A stretch of 64,000 bases of DNA, from positions 22,121,645-22,185,644 of the forward strand of contig OZ007506.1 in the NCBI GenBank assembly GCA_963931865.1, given 5' to 3'. Shown one piece after another: positions 33,101-46,500 of the stretch; the first letter of the stretch is position 1, and every line of letters begins with the position of its first letter. Origin of the DNA: Axinella damicornis. Lineage: Eukaryota > Porifera > Demospongiae > Axinellida > Axinellidae. The position numbers and the translations under genes were made by a program. The notes beneath the pieces are model-generated. The model made no database searches. It was given only the letters and a program-made list of their open reading frames with translations, and was not told where the DNA came from.

Positions 33101-35187
33101 TTGCTACCATTGGTCTATAGGATCTCAAATTTCAACCATCACAATAGCTCTTATGTGTCTACTGGCTCGTCAGATTTGGTGTTTATTCCCACCTTGTAAA
33201 TGGAGTCCCAGCCTATTATGCGAGGGACACAACTTAGTGGCATAATTGTGATGGTCTATGGCCATATAATGCCCAGTATCTTTGTAACCAAGCTACCAGT
33301 TTTGCAGTGAAATTACATCATACTTACATACACCCAACCCCATAGCTTGGCATTCGTCATCACTTTATCAGCCGAACCCCGGCAGTTTAACTGAGGGACT
33401 CTGGGAGGGACACTGACTCAGATGAACCCCATTTTACTAGAACTGGTTCACCTCCACGTGCTGACCCCAGATTGGCAATCTTAACATTCCAGGGTTTGTG
33501 CATTCCGAACCCCGGCTGTCTAAGTGAGGGACATATTCAAAGTAGCCCTAATCCATGCTACAAAGGAGCCAGTAGATGCATTCCCACCGTCCCAACCCAA
33601 TCCTACAGTTTTCAAGTCTATACGAGTGTTCGTTTCGGGTTTACAGCCTATCCCCATCTCAGAAAGAAAATTTCGGATTTCGCAACGTTACCTGCCTATG
33701 ACCAATCCTGCACATTTTCTGCTCCCAAAAGGGTTTCCTTTAGGTCTTATGGCACTTCAAAGGAGGGACAATTTCACACGGAGTGTCCCTCTCGTATCTT
33801 TGCTACCATTGGTCTATAGGATCTCAAATTTCAACCATCGCAATAGCTCTTATGTGTCTACTGGCTCGTCAGATTTGGTGTTTATTCCCACCTTGTAAAT
33901 GGAGTCCCAGCCTATTATGCGAGGGACACAACTTAGTGGCATAGTTGTGATGGTCTATGGCCATATAATGCCCCGTATCTTTGTAACCAAGCTACTAGTT
34001 TTGCAGTGCGATTACATCATACTTACATGCTCCCAACCCCATAGTTTGGCATTCGTCATCACTTTATGAGCCGAACCCCGGCAGTTTAACTGAGGGATTC
34101 TGGGAGGGACACTGACTCAGATCAACCCCATTTTACTAGAACTGGTTCACCTCAACGTGCTGACCCCAGATTGGCAATCTTAACATTCCAGGATTTGTGC
34201 ATTCCGAACTACGGCTGTTTACATGAGGGACATTTTCAAAGTAACCCTAATCCATGCTACAAAGGAGCCAGTAGATGCTTTGCCGCTGTCCCCACCTTAT
34301 CCTACAGTTTTCAAGTCTACCCAAGTGTTTGTTCCGCGTTTACAGCCTATCCCTATCTCAGAAAGAAAATTTCGGATTTCACAACGTTACCTGCCTGTGA
34401 CCAATCATGCAGATGTTCTTCTACCAGAAGGGTTTCCTTTAGGTCTTATGGCACTTCAAAGGAGGAACAATTTTACAGGGAGTGTCCCTGTTGTATCTTT
34501 GCAACCATTGGCCTAGAGCATCTCAAATTTCTACCATCGCAATAGCTCTTATGTGTCTAGTGGTTCGTCAGATTTGGTGTTTTCCCCACCTTGTAAATGG
34601 CCTATTATGCGAGGGACACAACTTAGTAGTCTATCGCCATATAATGCCCCATATCTTTGAAACCAAGCTACCCTGGGCCAGTTTTGCAGTGCGATTACAT
34701 CATCCTTACATGCACACACCCCCATAGTTTTGCATTCGTCTCCACTTTATCAGCCGAACCCCGGCAGTTTAACTGAGGGACACTGGGAGGGTGGCCAGTT
34801 ATTTTGCCGAATGTGTACCTCAGTGTCCCTCTCAAAATTAGTTGAGGTCATGTGGTTATACAGACCAAACTAGGGTGGCAGGTAGAGGTGGAGTTACTCG
34901 ATTGATTTCCTCTAATGTGGTTAGGTTTCCTAATTTGTGATGGTCTATGGCACATATAATGCGCCATATCTTTGTAACCAAGCTACCCTGGGCTTCCAAT
35001 TTTGCAGTACCATTACACCATCCTTAAAAGCACCCAAGTCCACCGTTTGGCATTCGTCCCCACTTTATCAGCCAAACCCCGGCAGTTTAACTGAGGGACA
35101 CTCTCAGAGGGGAGGGGACGACTCTGGACAGGATTTGTATGTTAAAACATGTATATCAATATCATGCCACCACATCCACTCTCACAG

Positions 35188-35851
35188 GTTTTATGCAGCA
35201 GAGATCACTTTGGCACTAAATTACCTGCATAGTCTGAACGTTCTCTACCGTGACCTCAAGACCGAGAACATCCTGCTGAGTGCCACTGGACATATTATGC
35301 TTACTGACTTCGGACTCTGCGAGGAGAACCTGAAGTTTGGAGAGACAACAGCAACTGTTTGTGGAACACCAGAATACATGGCTCCCGAGATGGTCATGAA
35401 GCATAATTACGGGTGGCCAGTCGATTGGTGGTGTCTGGGGATAGTGATATTTGAAATGCTGTGTGGATCACACCCTTTTTATGACTGGAGTGGGTCCACG
35501 CGTACGAACATTTTGAATAAGCCTCTGTTGATCCCTTTGCACATTAGTGGATGTGCTCGTGACCTCCTGAAGGGGTTACTTAGGAGGGAGGCAACCCAGC
35601 GGCTGGGCTCAGTCACTTCAGAAGCGAAGGACATCACTGGGCACGCATTCTTTAAAAGCATTAATTGGGATGATCTCTACCACAAACGTATCGAACCTCC
35701 TTTCAAACCAAATGTGAGTGGTGATCTTGACCTGAAACAGTTTGACCCGGAGTTCACAACACGGGAGTTCACTCCCGAAACAATCAGTGTGACTGATTAC
35801 ACGGATGACGCATTTGCTGGTTTCTCTTACCTTCCTCCGTACAAAGTTTAA
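35188..35851 (+). pseudogene. SGK-like kinase last exon (unit 3)
   Basis: Third identical copy. Because all three lack the ATP-binding lobe, none can encode a working kinase alone. Confidence 0.8.
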
Positions 35852-36655
35852 CTCTTAAGGTGTTTACATGTGGTCTGATATGATTTCAATGCATCAATTG
35901 GTATATTCATTGTTGTGTGTTTTGATTTGGGGATAGGAGTGTCCCTTTTTATAATTGGTCCAGTACCCGAAATGGCATTATATCTTGAGTGCTAAAGTTC
36001 AGTGCACACTTACGGCTGATTTACAAATACGTCACTAAGCTGTGTCCCTCGCATAATAGACTGGGGCCCCATTCACAAGGTGAGGATAAACACCAAATCT
36101 GATGAGCCAGTAGACACATTACAGATGTTGCCGTGGTAGACATCCCCTCATAGCCCATAAGGTGTCCAGTAACGAGCTTTGTACGTTATCCTGCGTAGCA
36201 AGGTCCTGATCCTAGTGTGTGTGGGTAGGTAGGTGGGTGTGTTATTGACTCTGGTTACTGGCCCACATGAAAGGTATGATATTGAAACTTGGTTTGTGCA
36301 TAGCCAACTCGTTGCTTGATGTGTGTACCAAATTGGGTGGAGAGTGGGCGTGGCTAAGCGGGTATGTGAGTAGGAGCGTTTTCCCATAATTCGAGCCTCT
36401 CTGTAGGTGACAGGCATCAACCGTTGCATTCCAGTTTTGGTGTGCATGGTCATTGGTCCTTCCCCTAGGAGAGTACCAACTCTGGTGTGCATAGTCCATA
36501 AGGTGTCCAGCAACGAGCTTTGTACGTTATCCTGCGTAGCAAGGTCCTGATCCTAGTGTGTGTGGGTAGGTAAGTAGGTGTGTTATCGCCTCTGGTTACT
36601 GGCCCACATGAAAGATATGATACTGAAACTTGGTTTGTGCATAGCCAACTCGTTG

Positions 36656-38128
36656 GGCCGTCTCTATTCGGTGGACTGGACTCGGGACTGGACTCGGGAC
36701 TGGACTGTGGGACTGGACTCACAGAAAGTTGCGCTCATCATTTTGAAGCATCAAAACACTACTACATACTTACATGACATGAATGGCATTTGGGGTAGCC
36801 GACCATGACTCGATATCAGCCGTTCCATCAGCCCTTTCTGTCAGAGCGCGTGCGCCAACGATGCACTGAACCGGCTCGTTCCCAGACTGAAATGGTCTGG
36901 GGACAAGAACAATGAATAATTATAGGCCGACTTCGTTTCGGGGCGAATTCGTGATCTGACGACGACTTCGAGGAACACATGGCGGTCATTGCTAGCAAAC
37001 TCTCGTATACCAAGTGGTACAACCATTTCGCAGCTTCTTGAACTGTTTCTAGGCATGCTGCTGCCAAGTTTGCTCACGTATAGTAAGGCATGGCTGAATG
37101 AATTGGTCAAATCCGGAGAGATTACGGAAAAGTGTAATTGATACACGGAAGCTACCTCGCGGTTGCGATGTGAGTTAGCTTAGTCCAGCGTTTGTTTGTG
37201 TCATCCACAGATGAAACTGCGAGGATGTGACCGCTTCTTTGTACGCATAGTAGATGGGTAGTTCGGGGCAAAACAAAGTAGCCTCCATCCGCTTTTGAAT
37301 CTTGTGCTAGGACTGTGAAAATCGCGGAGCGAGGGTAGAGATGACGACGGTGAAGGCCGACACGGAGCTCTTGTAGCTGTTGCTGGAGTCTCTTTTGGTG
37401 TTCTGGAGGTAGGTACCTATGTGTATTCAACGATTTTATTTTGGGAAATCTGCTGTAGTCTACTGTAGCGTTTAAGGCACCTGAAAAGCACCTTCACAAC
37501 ACCCTTGAAAAGGCTTCTTTTGTCAGTTCTGAAGAAACGTAACTTTGTTTCAAGTTTCCCAAAATAAAATCTTGAAGATGACATCGTGCTAAGCCTCGAT
37601 GGAGAGTTTGAAGCTCCTAGGTGCCTTAAGGCATCTCCGTATTTGTGTGAGAAGTACCTGCAATAACCGCTTTGTCAGCGCGTATTGAGCACCACGTGAT
37701 TAGTGGGCGTGGTCAACTATGAAGCCATATGAATTCACAAGGGTGGAGCTTTACTTCAGTGCAGACTGAAAGTCTGTGCCACTTTCATGTGCTGAGATAT
37801 CGTGTGATGAAGAAGACCGAAATTTAATTCAAAATACAATCCAGCCATGCCTTAACAGTGCAGAGTGGCTGGCACTTCCGTTCCTGCTTTCCGCCTGCCT
37901 GTGCTGTAGAGCTGGTTTTGCATGGTAGGACCACGGCAGGCTGTCTACACGGTGACAGCTGTGTTGGTACACCTCGCGTACTTGGTAAGCTATTAGCTAT
38001 AATAGTGCTGTTCCGCAATTTCCTGTTTTCTGGCCTTCAGAAATGACGAGCGCAACTTTCTGTGAGTCCAGTCCCACAGTCCAGTCCCGAGTCCAGTCCC
38101 GAGTCCAGTCCACCGAATAGAGACGGCC
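36656..38128. mobile_element. 1473-bp inverted-repeat transposon (unit 3)
   Basis: Third copy at the same place in the 8-kb unit, with the same flanking AACTCGTTG duplication. Confidence 0.88.
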
Positions 38129-39365
38129 AACTCGTTGCTTGATGTGTGTACCAAGTTAGGTGGAGAGTGGGCGTGGCCAAGCGGGTATGTGAGAAGGAGC
38201 GTTTCCCCCTAATTCGAGCCTCTCTTTAGGTGACAGGCGTTGACCGTTGCATTCAAGTTTTGGTGTAAATGGTCATAGGTCCTTCCCCAAGGAGAGTCTC
38301 AACTCTGGAGTGCATAGCTCATAAGGTGTTGAGTAACGAGCTTCATACGTTACCCTGCGTAGCAAGGTCCTACTCTTAGTGTATGTGGGTTGGGACCTTG
38401 CTAGGTGGGTGTGTTTGGATGCTCGTTGCTGCTTAGGGTGAGGGTTAGGGCCCTGGTACGTGGCCAGTATTGGCCACATTTTGTTAGGCCACATTCTCGG
38501 CTCGTAGTCCGCCACTTTTCCCAAACCTCGAGGCCACACTTGGGGTTTTGCCACAGGCCAGTCGATCTGTAGCTCACAATTTGTAATGATGTATAGGCCG
38601 CTTGTATTCTTAGACCACGATCGAGGGTGGGCCGTTGTTATGGCCGGGGTTGGGTTTGCGGGCCTGTGGGCCACTATTAGTGCCGGAGTTGAGTTTGCCG
38701 CCCTGTAGGCCGCTATTAGTGCCGGGATTGACCCACCCTTCCTAATTCAGCTCTGCCCTCGTGCTTTGTTGACATTGGTTATTAACACGTCACCTAATCA
38801 TGCCCTCACCACACCCTAATTACCCTGCCGTTGCTAACCCCCCAATTAGTGCCCACTACCAGACTTAACTCCCAACCCTCCTAATTGAGCTCTGCAAATA
38901 GTTAGTCACTAGATACAACTACGCCAATCAGACGTGCAATCCGTCAGTACATCCATGCAACCGACGTAGAATGTTACCGGTTGAAGGACAATTCAATCCT
39001 CAAAAGGACACTCCCATCTATCGCTGTAAGGGGTTATGGGACACCCCAAAGAGGGACGCTCTGATCGAAAGAGGGACCCCTTCAAACCCAAAAGGGACTG
39101 GTACATCCCACGATGACATGCAACCGAAGTTGAATGTTACCAGTTGAGGGACAGTTCAATCCTCAAAGGGACACTCCCCAACTCATCGGTCGCTTTAAGG
39201 GGACACCGCAGAGAGGGACGCTCTGATCGAAAGAGGGACCGCCTCAAGCCCAAAAGGGACTGGTACCAGGGACACTTGACCCACGAGGGACGACTGGGGC
39301 CGACGGGGACGCAGAAAAGGGACAACCGGGGTCCAAAAGGGACTGTTTTTAGGGACGACCCGTGG

Positions 39366-39473
39366 CCCTAACCCTAACCCCAACCCCAACCCCAACCCCA
39401 ACCCCAACCCCAACCCCAACCCCAACCCTAACAATAACTTAAAGCTAACCCTAACCCTAACCCTAACCCTAAC
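39366..39473 (+). repeat. Degenerate interstitial telomeric sequence
   Basis: CCCTAA and CCCCAA hexamers (about 18 in all) with an early copy of the ACAATAACTTAAAGCT segment. The orientation is CCCTAA 5' to 3', as expected for a left chromosome arm. Confidence 0.9.
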
Positions 39474-39894
39474 AACCCTGACAATAACTTAAAGCTAACC
39501 CTAGCAACCCTGACAATAACTTAAAGCTAACCCTAGCAACCCTGACAATAACTTAAAGCTAACCCTAGCAACCCTGACAATAACTTAAAGCTAACCCTAG
39601 CAACCCTGACAATAACTTAAAGCTAACCCTAGCAACCCTGACAATAACTTAAAGCTAACCCTAGCAACCCTGACAATAACTTAAAGCTAACCCTAGCAAC
39701 CCTGACAATAACTTAAAGCTAACCCTAGCAACCCTGACAATAACTTAAAGCTAACCCTAGCAACCCTGACAATAACTTAAAGCTAACCCTAGCAACCCTG
39801 ACAATAACTTAAAGCTAACCCTAGCAACCCTGACAATAACTTAAAGCTAACCCTAGCAACCCTGACAATAACTTTAAAGCTAACACTAGCTACC
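39474..39894 (+). repeat. 32-bp minisatellite, ~13 copies
   Basis: Near-perfect head-to-tail 32-bp units opening AACCCTGACAATAACTT and ending GCTAACCCTAGC. The ends of the unit are telomere-like (AACCCT, CTAACCCTA), suggesting it grew out of the adjacent CCCTAA tract. The last copy is mutated. Confidence 0.93.
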
Positions 39895-39904
39895 CTGACA
39901 ATTA

Positions 39905-39995
39905 TTGGCTAGGAATAAAAGAAATCTCGACCATGGCCTTGAACTTGCGACCTACAGTTTACTAGTTCCACTCCTAGTCAACTACACCACATACC
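39905..39995 (-). mobile_element. tRNA-derived SINE-like sequence
   Basis: On the minus strand TGGTGTAGTTGAC matches a Pol III A box and AGTTCAAGGC a B box, with tRNA-like spacing. The T-arm is imperfect and no cloverleaf closes, so I call it a SINE remnant and not a tRNA gene. Confidence 0.5.
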
Positions 39996-40148
39996 CACCA
40001 CCCACCCTATGCAACAATAACTTGCTATTTGAACCTCAAGCTAGGTAGCAGATGTCAGCAAAAACCCTTTCCTGTGATGTTTTGATGCTGTTTCCTGCTT
40101 GCTGAAAGGGTTCTCTTGCATATATACCATGACTTTGTGTTAGCTTGT

Positions 40149-40902
40149 TAACCCATTGCACCCCGTAGCAGCCAAATGAGCCCGGAGGATACCCATAAGC
40201 CCACGAGAATTTATATAAGGTGTTTGATATTAGGCATTAATACTTTGTACATGTTCTTCTGCTTCTTACTACTTCTTTAACCCTTTAGGGCCCATAGCGC
40301 CAAAAGGCGCATAATTAGCGTCTTTTCACACTATGGCTTCTCACTTCGCGGTGACGGACAGCCTTCGACTAGCACTGCTCCTGGAGTCTTGTCAGTAGTC
40401 CCCCTCTGTATAACTACAGAATTAAGGGCGCCAAGCGTCTGGGCTGGCAGCTGGTACAGGCAGAAACAAGGCCGCCATTGTAAGTTGATCGAACGGTAAG
40501 CTAAAAAGCCTTATCTCGCCGTCAGTATACGCTTACTTGCAATAACGCTCCTGCTTTGACTTACTGTTGGTCTGCCCTCTCCAGCAATAAAGTAAGTAGC
40601 GATGGTCCTCCGCGTACGGCAAGACAACAGTCGAGTTTTAGCAGCTGGTCGAACGGCGCGATAACCAGACAGCTAGCTCAGTTATCGGCTCCACCCAGTG
40701 CCTCCGCCCCTTCCTGCCTTGGTCAACGGTGAGTGTAATCATTGCTGTTAACAGCCAGGGGCACCCTCCCGAGTTTTGTTGGACGCTGCGCGCCCTGGGC
40801 AACGCTCAACACTGCATGCAGATGCCATTTTATGCTGTGGGGGAGATTTCAATATATTTTGGACCCTAAAGAGTTAAGCTGTTTGCAGTAGTAGGTAATG
40901 AG
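40149..40902 (+). repeat. Dispersed repeat, copy 2 (split by a MITE)
   Basis: Same family as 13731-13890. Left part is 40149-40276, right part 40878-40902 (GTTTGCAGTAGTAGGTAATGA), separated by the 601-bp element below. Confidence 0.75.
40277..40877. mobile_element. 601-bp TTAA MITE
   Basis: Begins TTAACCCTTTAGGGCCC and ends GGACCCTAAAGAGTTAA, inverted repeats with TTAA at both edges. The homologous sequence at 13850-13862 (CTTCTTAAGATGTTTGCAG) has one TTAA and no insert. TTAA targeting is typical of piggyBac and Kolobok families. No transposase frame is present. Confidence 0.82.
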
Positions 40903-41540
40903 TTAACCCTTTGCCCCCGAGGCGCATGTGCAGAAATCAATCGCGTGGCTACACAAACGCTAATTAAAAATGGCGATTTTTGTGTTGTATCGATTCATTG
41001 GCATTGTATCTTGTAAAATAGCTGAGTTCAGGTATTGATAGTTATACTTATTTGGCTTGAAAACAAACCTGCTTCGTTCCTGAAGTAGTCCCGCGACTTG
41101 ACAGTGAGGCCTGGGAAAGACACAACGGTGGAAACGCGGGTTGTCGCTGAGCTCTCGAGAATGACGGCAAAACCACGGCAGAGGTTGGCTGACTGGCCCA
41201 GCAACGGTAGGTTACCAGTGTGGGTGAGCTAACTGGCTAGTACAAACTCGATACAACAACTTGCTCGTAGGATATAAGCTGTAAATTGCCGTCACTAAGT
41301 GCAAATCGATCGACAAGTAAACTTCTAACGCGATTTGTGGGGAAAGTCCCTATGGCAAGCCACAGCTAATTATGCTTCGCTCGACTTCCTGTGACACGTA
41401 AATCACTTATCTAAAGTCCGATCGCGTAGCTATGGCGATAAATAGCCGGAATCCAGTTACGGACGCATACGGGCGCTCTCGGGGTTTTAGCACGTGAAAA
41501 ATTCGGGCGCATACGGGCGCTATCGGGTTGAAAGGGTTAA
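40903..41540. mobile_element. 638-bp TTAA MITE, second type
   Basis: TTAACCCTTTGCCCCCGA at the left and TCGGGTTGAAAGGGTTAA at the right are imperfect inverted ends with TTAA at both edges. A GGCGCATACGGGCGCT motif is repeated near the right end. It begins 25 bp after the 601-bp element. Confidence 0.7.
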
Positions 41541-43075
41541 TTAAAGAATGTCCAGAGCTACATACTTGAAAGGCAACCTTCAGTTGAAGGCTGTGTATCA
41601 ATGCATCCCGGGATGGCGATCGATGCATCTCAGGGTGCTGACGATGCATTCCGGGATGGCGCATACATCCATGGATGGCAGTTGATGCATTCCGTGATGG
41701 CGATCGATGCATCCCAGGATTGCATCGATGTATCCTGGGATGTTGATCAATCATCAATGCATACCTGGATGGTGAATGATGCATCCCGCGATATCGACCA
41801 CTGATAGCGATCGATCCATCAAGGGATGGCGATTAATGCATCCCGGGATGGCGATCGATGCATCCCGGGATGGCGATCGATGTATCCTGGGATGTTGATC
41901 AATCATCCCGAGATGACCATCGATGCATCCCAGGATAGAGATCGATGCATCACACAAGGTGTGACCACTGTACTTTAAGTTTGAGGTGACATCTTAGCCG
42001 TACACCATGAACCTCATACTTGAAGGATGCATCCCGGGATGCATCCAGGGAAGGCGTTCGCAGCATCCCTGGAAAGCGATCTATGGGATGGCGATCGATG
42101 ATTCCCTGGATTGAGATCGATACACCCCGGGATAGCGTCCTGGATGGCAATCGCTGCATCCGGATATAGCAACTGATGCATCCCGGGATGGCGATTGATG
42201 CATCCCAGGAAGGCATCCCGGATGGCGATCGATGCGATAGCGATCGATACACCCTGGAAGGCGTCGCAGCATCCCTGGATGGCTTCCCAATTGATGCTTG
42301 CCGGGATGGTGGTCATGCATCCGGCATGGCTATCATTGCATCTCGGGATGGAGATCGATGCTTCCCGGGATGGGGATGGATGCATCCCGGGATGGCGATC
42401 GATGCATCGCGGGAAGGCGATTGCAGCATCCCTGGAAGGCAATCGATGCATCCCAGGATGGCGATCGATGCATCCCGGGATTGTGATCATGCATCTCGGT
42501 ATGGCTATTATTGCATCCCGGGATGGAGATCGATGCAACCCGGGATGGCGATCGATGCATCCCGGGATTGTGATCATGCATCTCGGGATGGCTATTATTG
42601 CATCCCGGGATGGAGGTCAATGCAACCGGGATGGCGATCGATGCATCCCGGGATGGCGAGCGCAGCATCCCTGGATGGCGATCGATGCATCCTGATCGAT
42701 GCATCCCGGGATGGCGATCGATGAATCCCAGGATGGCGATCGAAGTATCCCAGGATGGTGATCAATGCATCCCAGGATGGCGATCGATGCATCCCGGGGT
42801 GGCGATCAATGCACCCGGTATGGCGACCACAGCATCCCTGGATGGCGAGCAATGCATCCTGGGATGGCGATGAACGCATCCCGGGAAGGCAATCGCAGCA
42901 TCCCTGGACGGTGATCGATGCATCCTAGGATGACAATCGCAGCATCCCTGACAGCATCCCGGGTTGGCGATCGTTGAACCCGGTATGGCGATCTCAGTAT
43001 CCTTGGAAGGAGAGCAATGCATCAATGGATGCATCCCAGGAAGGCAATCGCAGCATTCCTGGATGGTGAACACCA

Positions 43076-43321
43076 TCCCGGGATGCATCGATCGCCATCC
43101 AGGGATGCTGCAATCGCCATCCCGGGATGCATCGGTCGCCATCCCGGGATACATCGATCGTCATCCCGAGATACATCGATCTCCATCCTGGGATGCATCG
43201 ATCTCCATCCGGGATGCAATGATACAGTAGCCATCTTGGGATTCATGATCACAATCCCGGGATGCATCGCATCGATCGCCATCTAGGGATGCTGCGATCG
43301 CCATCGCGGGGTGTATCGATC
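43076..43321 (-). repeat. Orientation-reversed satellite segment
   Basis: Here the units read GCATCGATCGCCATCCCGGGATG, the reverse complement of the surrounding units, for about 245 bp. The left switch point is at ...GGTGAACACCATCCCGGG; the right edge coincides with the GAGTCCAAGG repeat. Confidence 0.8.
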
Positions 43322-43503
43322 GCCGAGGCCGAGGCCGAGTCCAAGGCCGAGTCCAACCAATGCTGAGTTGAGTCCAAGGCTGAGTCCAAGGTTGAGTTCA
43401 AGGCTGAGTCCAAGGCTGAGTCCAAGGCTGAGTCCAGGGCTGAGTCCAAGGCTGAGTCCAGGGCTGAGTCCAGGGCTGAGTCCAAGGTTGAGTCCAAGGC
43501 TGG
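43322..43503 (+). repeat. 12-bp minisatellite (CTGAGTCCAAGG)
   Basis: About fifteen copies of CTGAGTCCAAGG / CTGAGTCCAGGG, starting with GAGGCCGAGTCC variants, inserted in the satellite at the right edge of the inverted segment. Confidence 0.9.
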
Positions 43504-46500
43504 TGATCATGCATCCCGGCCGGGATTGCTATCACTGCATCCTGGGATGGAGATACATACATGCATCTCGGGATGACGATCGATGCACCGATTGTGGTGA
43601 TCGATACGTCCCGATCGCAGCATCCGTGGATGGCGATCGATGCATCCAGGGATGGCGATCGATGCATCCAGGGATGGTGGTCATGCATCACGGGATGGCT
43701 ATCATTGCATCCCTGCATGGAGATCGATGCATCCCGGGATGGCGATCGATGCATCCCGGGATGGAGATCGATGCATCCCGGGGTGGCGATCGATGCATCC
43801 CGGGATGGCGATCGATGCACCCGGGATGGCATGCGATCAATGCATCCCAGGATGGCGATCGCAGCATCCTGGGTGACGATTGTTGCATGCGGGGATAGCA
43901 TCTCAGGATGGCGATCGAAGCATCCAGGGATCGCGATCAATGCACCCTGGGATGGCGATCGCACCATCCCTGGATGGCGATTGTTTCATCGTGGGATGGC
44001 GATCGATGCATCCCGGGATGGCATCCTGGGATGGCGATCGATACACTTCAGAATGGCGTTGCAGCATCCCTGGATGCCAATCGATGCATCCCAATCGATG
44101 CATCTCGGGATGGTGGTCATACATTCCGGGATAGCTATCATTGTATCCCGGCATGGAGATCGATGCATCCCATATGGCGATGGATACAATCCGGGATGGA
44201 TCCCGGGAAGGCGTTCGCAGCATCCCTGGTAAGCGATCAATGCATCCTGGGATGGCGTTCGATGATTCCCGGGATTGAGATCGATACACCCCGGGATAGC
44301 GTCGCAGCATCCCTGAATGGCGATCGCTGCATCCCGGGATGGCGACCGATGCATCCCGTGATGGCGATCGATGCATCCCGGGAAGGCAATCGCAGCATCC
44401 CTGGATGGCATCCTGGGATGACGATCGCAGCATCCCGGGATGGCTTCCTGGGTTGGTGATCGATGCACCCAGAGATAGCGATCACAGCATCCCTGAATGG
44501 CGATCAAGGATCGCATCCCGGAATGGCAATCGATGCATCTCGGGATGTCGATCGACGCACCCGGGATGACGATTGCAGCATCCCTGCATGGATGGCGATC
44601 ATTTCCTCCCAAGATGGCAATCGATGCATCCTGGGATGGTGATCGATGCATCCAGGGGTGGCGATCTATACAACATGGGATGGCGTCGCAGCTCCCAGGA
44701 TCGCAATCGATGCATCCCAGGATGGCGATCGATGCATCCCCGGATGGTGATCATGCATCCCAGGATGGCTATCATTGCATCCCGGGATGGAGATCTTGAG
44801 ATGACGATCGATGCATCTCGGGATGGCGATCGCAGTATCCCTGGATGGCGATCGATGCATCCCAGGATGGCTATCATTGCAACCCGGGATGGAGATCGAT
44901 GCATCCCGGGATGGAGATTGATGCATCTCCGAATGACGATCGATGCATCCCGGGATGGCCATCGATGCGTCCCGGGATGGCGATCGCAGCATCCCGGGAT
45001 AGCAGTCGATGCATCCCGGGTTGACGATCGATGCAACCGGGATGGCGATCACAGCATCCTTGGTTGACGATCAAGGATGGCGATCGATACATCCCGGGAT
45101 AGCGATCGGTGCATCCCGGGATGGCAATCGACGCACGCAGGAAGACGATCGCAGCTTCCCTGGATGGCGATCATTTCATCCCGGGATGGCATCCCGGGAT
45201 AGAGCTCTATGCATCACGGGATGGCGATCGCCGGGATGGCATTCCCGGGATGGGGATCAGGCATCCCGGGATGACGATCGATGCATCCATGGATGGCGAT
45301 CCATGCATCCGTAGGTAGCGATCGAGATACACCACGGGATGGCGTCGCAGCATCCGTGGATGGCGATCGATGCATCCAGGGATGGTGATCATTAATCCCG
45401 GGTGTCTATCATTGCATCCTGGAATGGAGATCGATGCATCTCGGGATGGCATCCCGGGTTGGCGATCGATGCACCCCGGATGGCGATCAATGCATCCCGG
45501 TTGGCGATCAAGGATGGCGATCGATGCATCCCTGGATGGTCATTGCAACCCGGAATGGAGATCGATGCATCCCAGGATGGAGATCGATGCATCTCCGGAT
45601 GACGATCGATGCATTCTGGGAAGGCCATCGATGCGTCCCGGTGTGATGGTGATCGCAGCATCCCGGGATGGCAATCGATGCATCCTGGGTTGACGATCGA
45701 TGCAACCGGTTTGGCGATCACAGCATCCTTGGTTGGCGATCAAGGATGGCGATCGATACATCCCGGGATAGCGATCAGTTCATCCCGGGATGACAATCGA
45801 CGCACCAGGGAAGACGATTCCAGCATCCCTGGATGGCGATCATTTCATCCCGGGATGGCATCCCGAGATAGAGCTCGATGCATCACGGGATGGCGATCGC
45901 CGGGATGGCATTCCCGGGATGGTGATCAGGCATCCCGGGATGGCGATCGATGCATCCCTGGATGGCGATCCATGCATCCGTAGGTGGCGATCGAGATACA
46001 CCACGGGATGGCGTCGCAGCATCCGTGGATGGCGATCGATGCATCCAGGGATGGTGATCATCAATCCCGGGTGTCTATCATTGCATCCTGGGATGGAGAC
46101 CAGGGATGGCGATCGTTGCACCCGGGGATGGCGATCGCAGCATCCCTGGATGGCGATCGTTTCGTCCTAGGATGGCGATCGAGGCATCCCGGGATGGCTA
46201 TCATTGCAACCAGGGATGGAGATCGATGCATCCCCGGATGGTGGTCATCAATCCCGGGTGGCTATCATTGCATCCCGGGATGGAGATCGATGCATCTCGG
46301 GATGGCATCCCTGGTTGGCGATCGATGCACCCGGGATGGCGATCAAAGCATCCCGGTTGGCGATCAACGATGGCGATCGATGCATCCCGGGTGGCTATAT
46401 ATCATTGCTGCTCGGGATGGAGATGGATGCATCCCCGTATGGTGGTCATCAATCCCGGGTGGCTATCATTGCATCCCGGGGTGGAGATCGATGCATCTCG

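Larger units (their letters stand above)
31358..39365 (+). repeat. 8008-bp tandem unit, copy 3
   Basis: Third copy, shifted by 16016 bp. It ends CCCGTGG and runs into CCCTAACCCTAACCCCAACCCC instead of a fourth copy. Confidence 0.95.

Noticed and set aside
39474..39894. CRISPR array (32-bp regular repeats)
   Set aside because: Repeats are directly adjacent with no spacers, in a eukaryotic subtelomere beside telomeric sequence.
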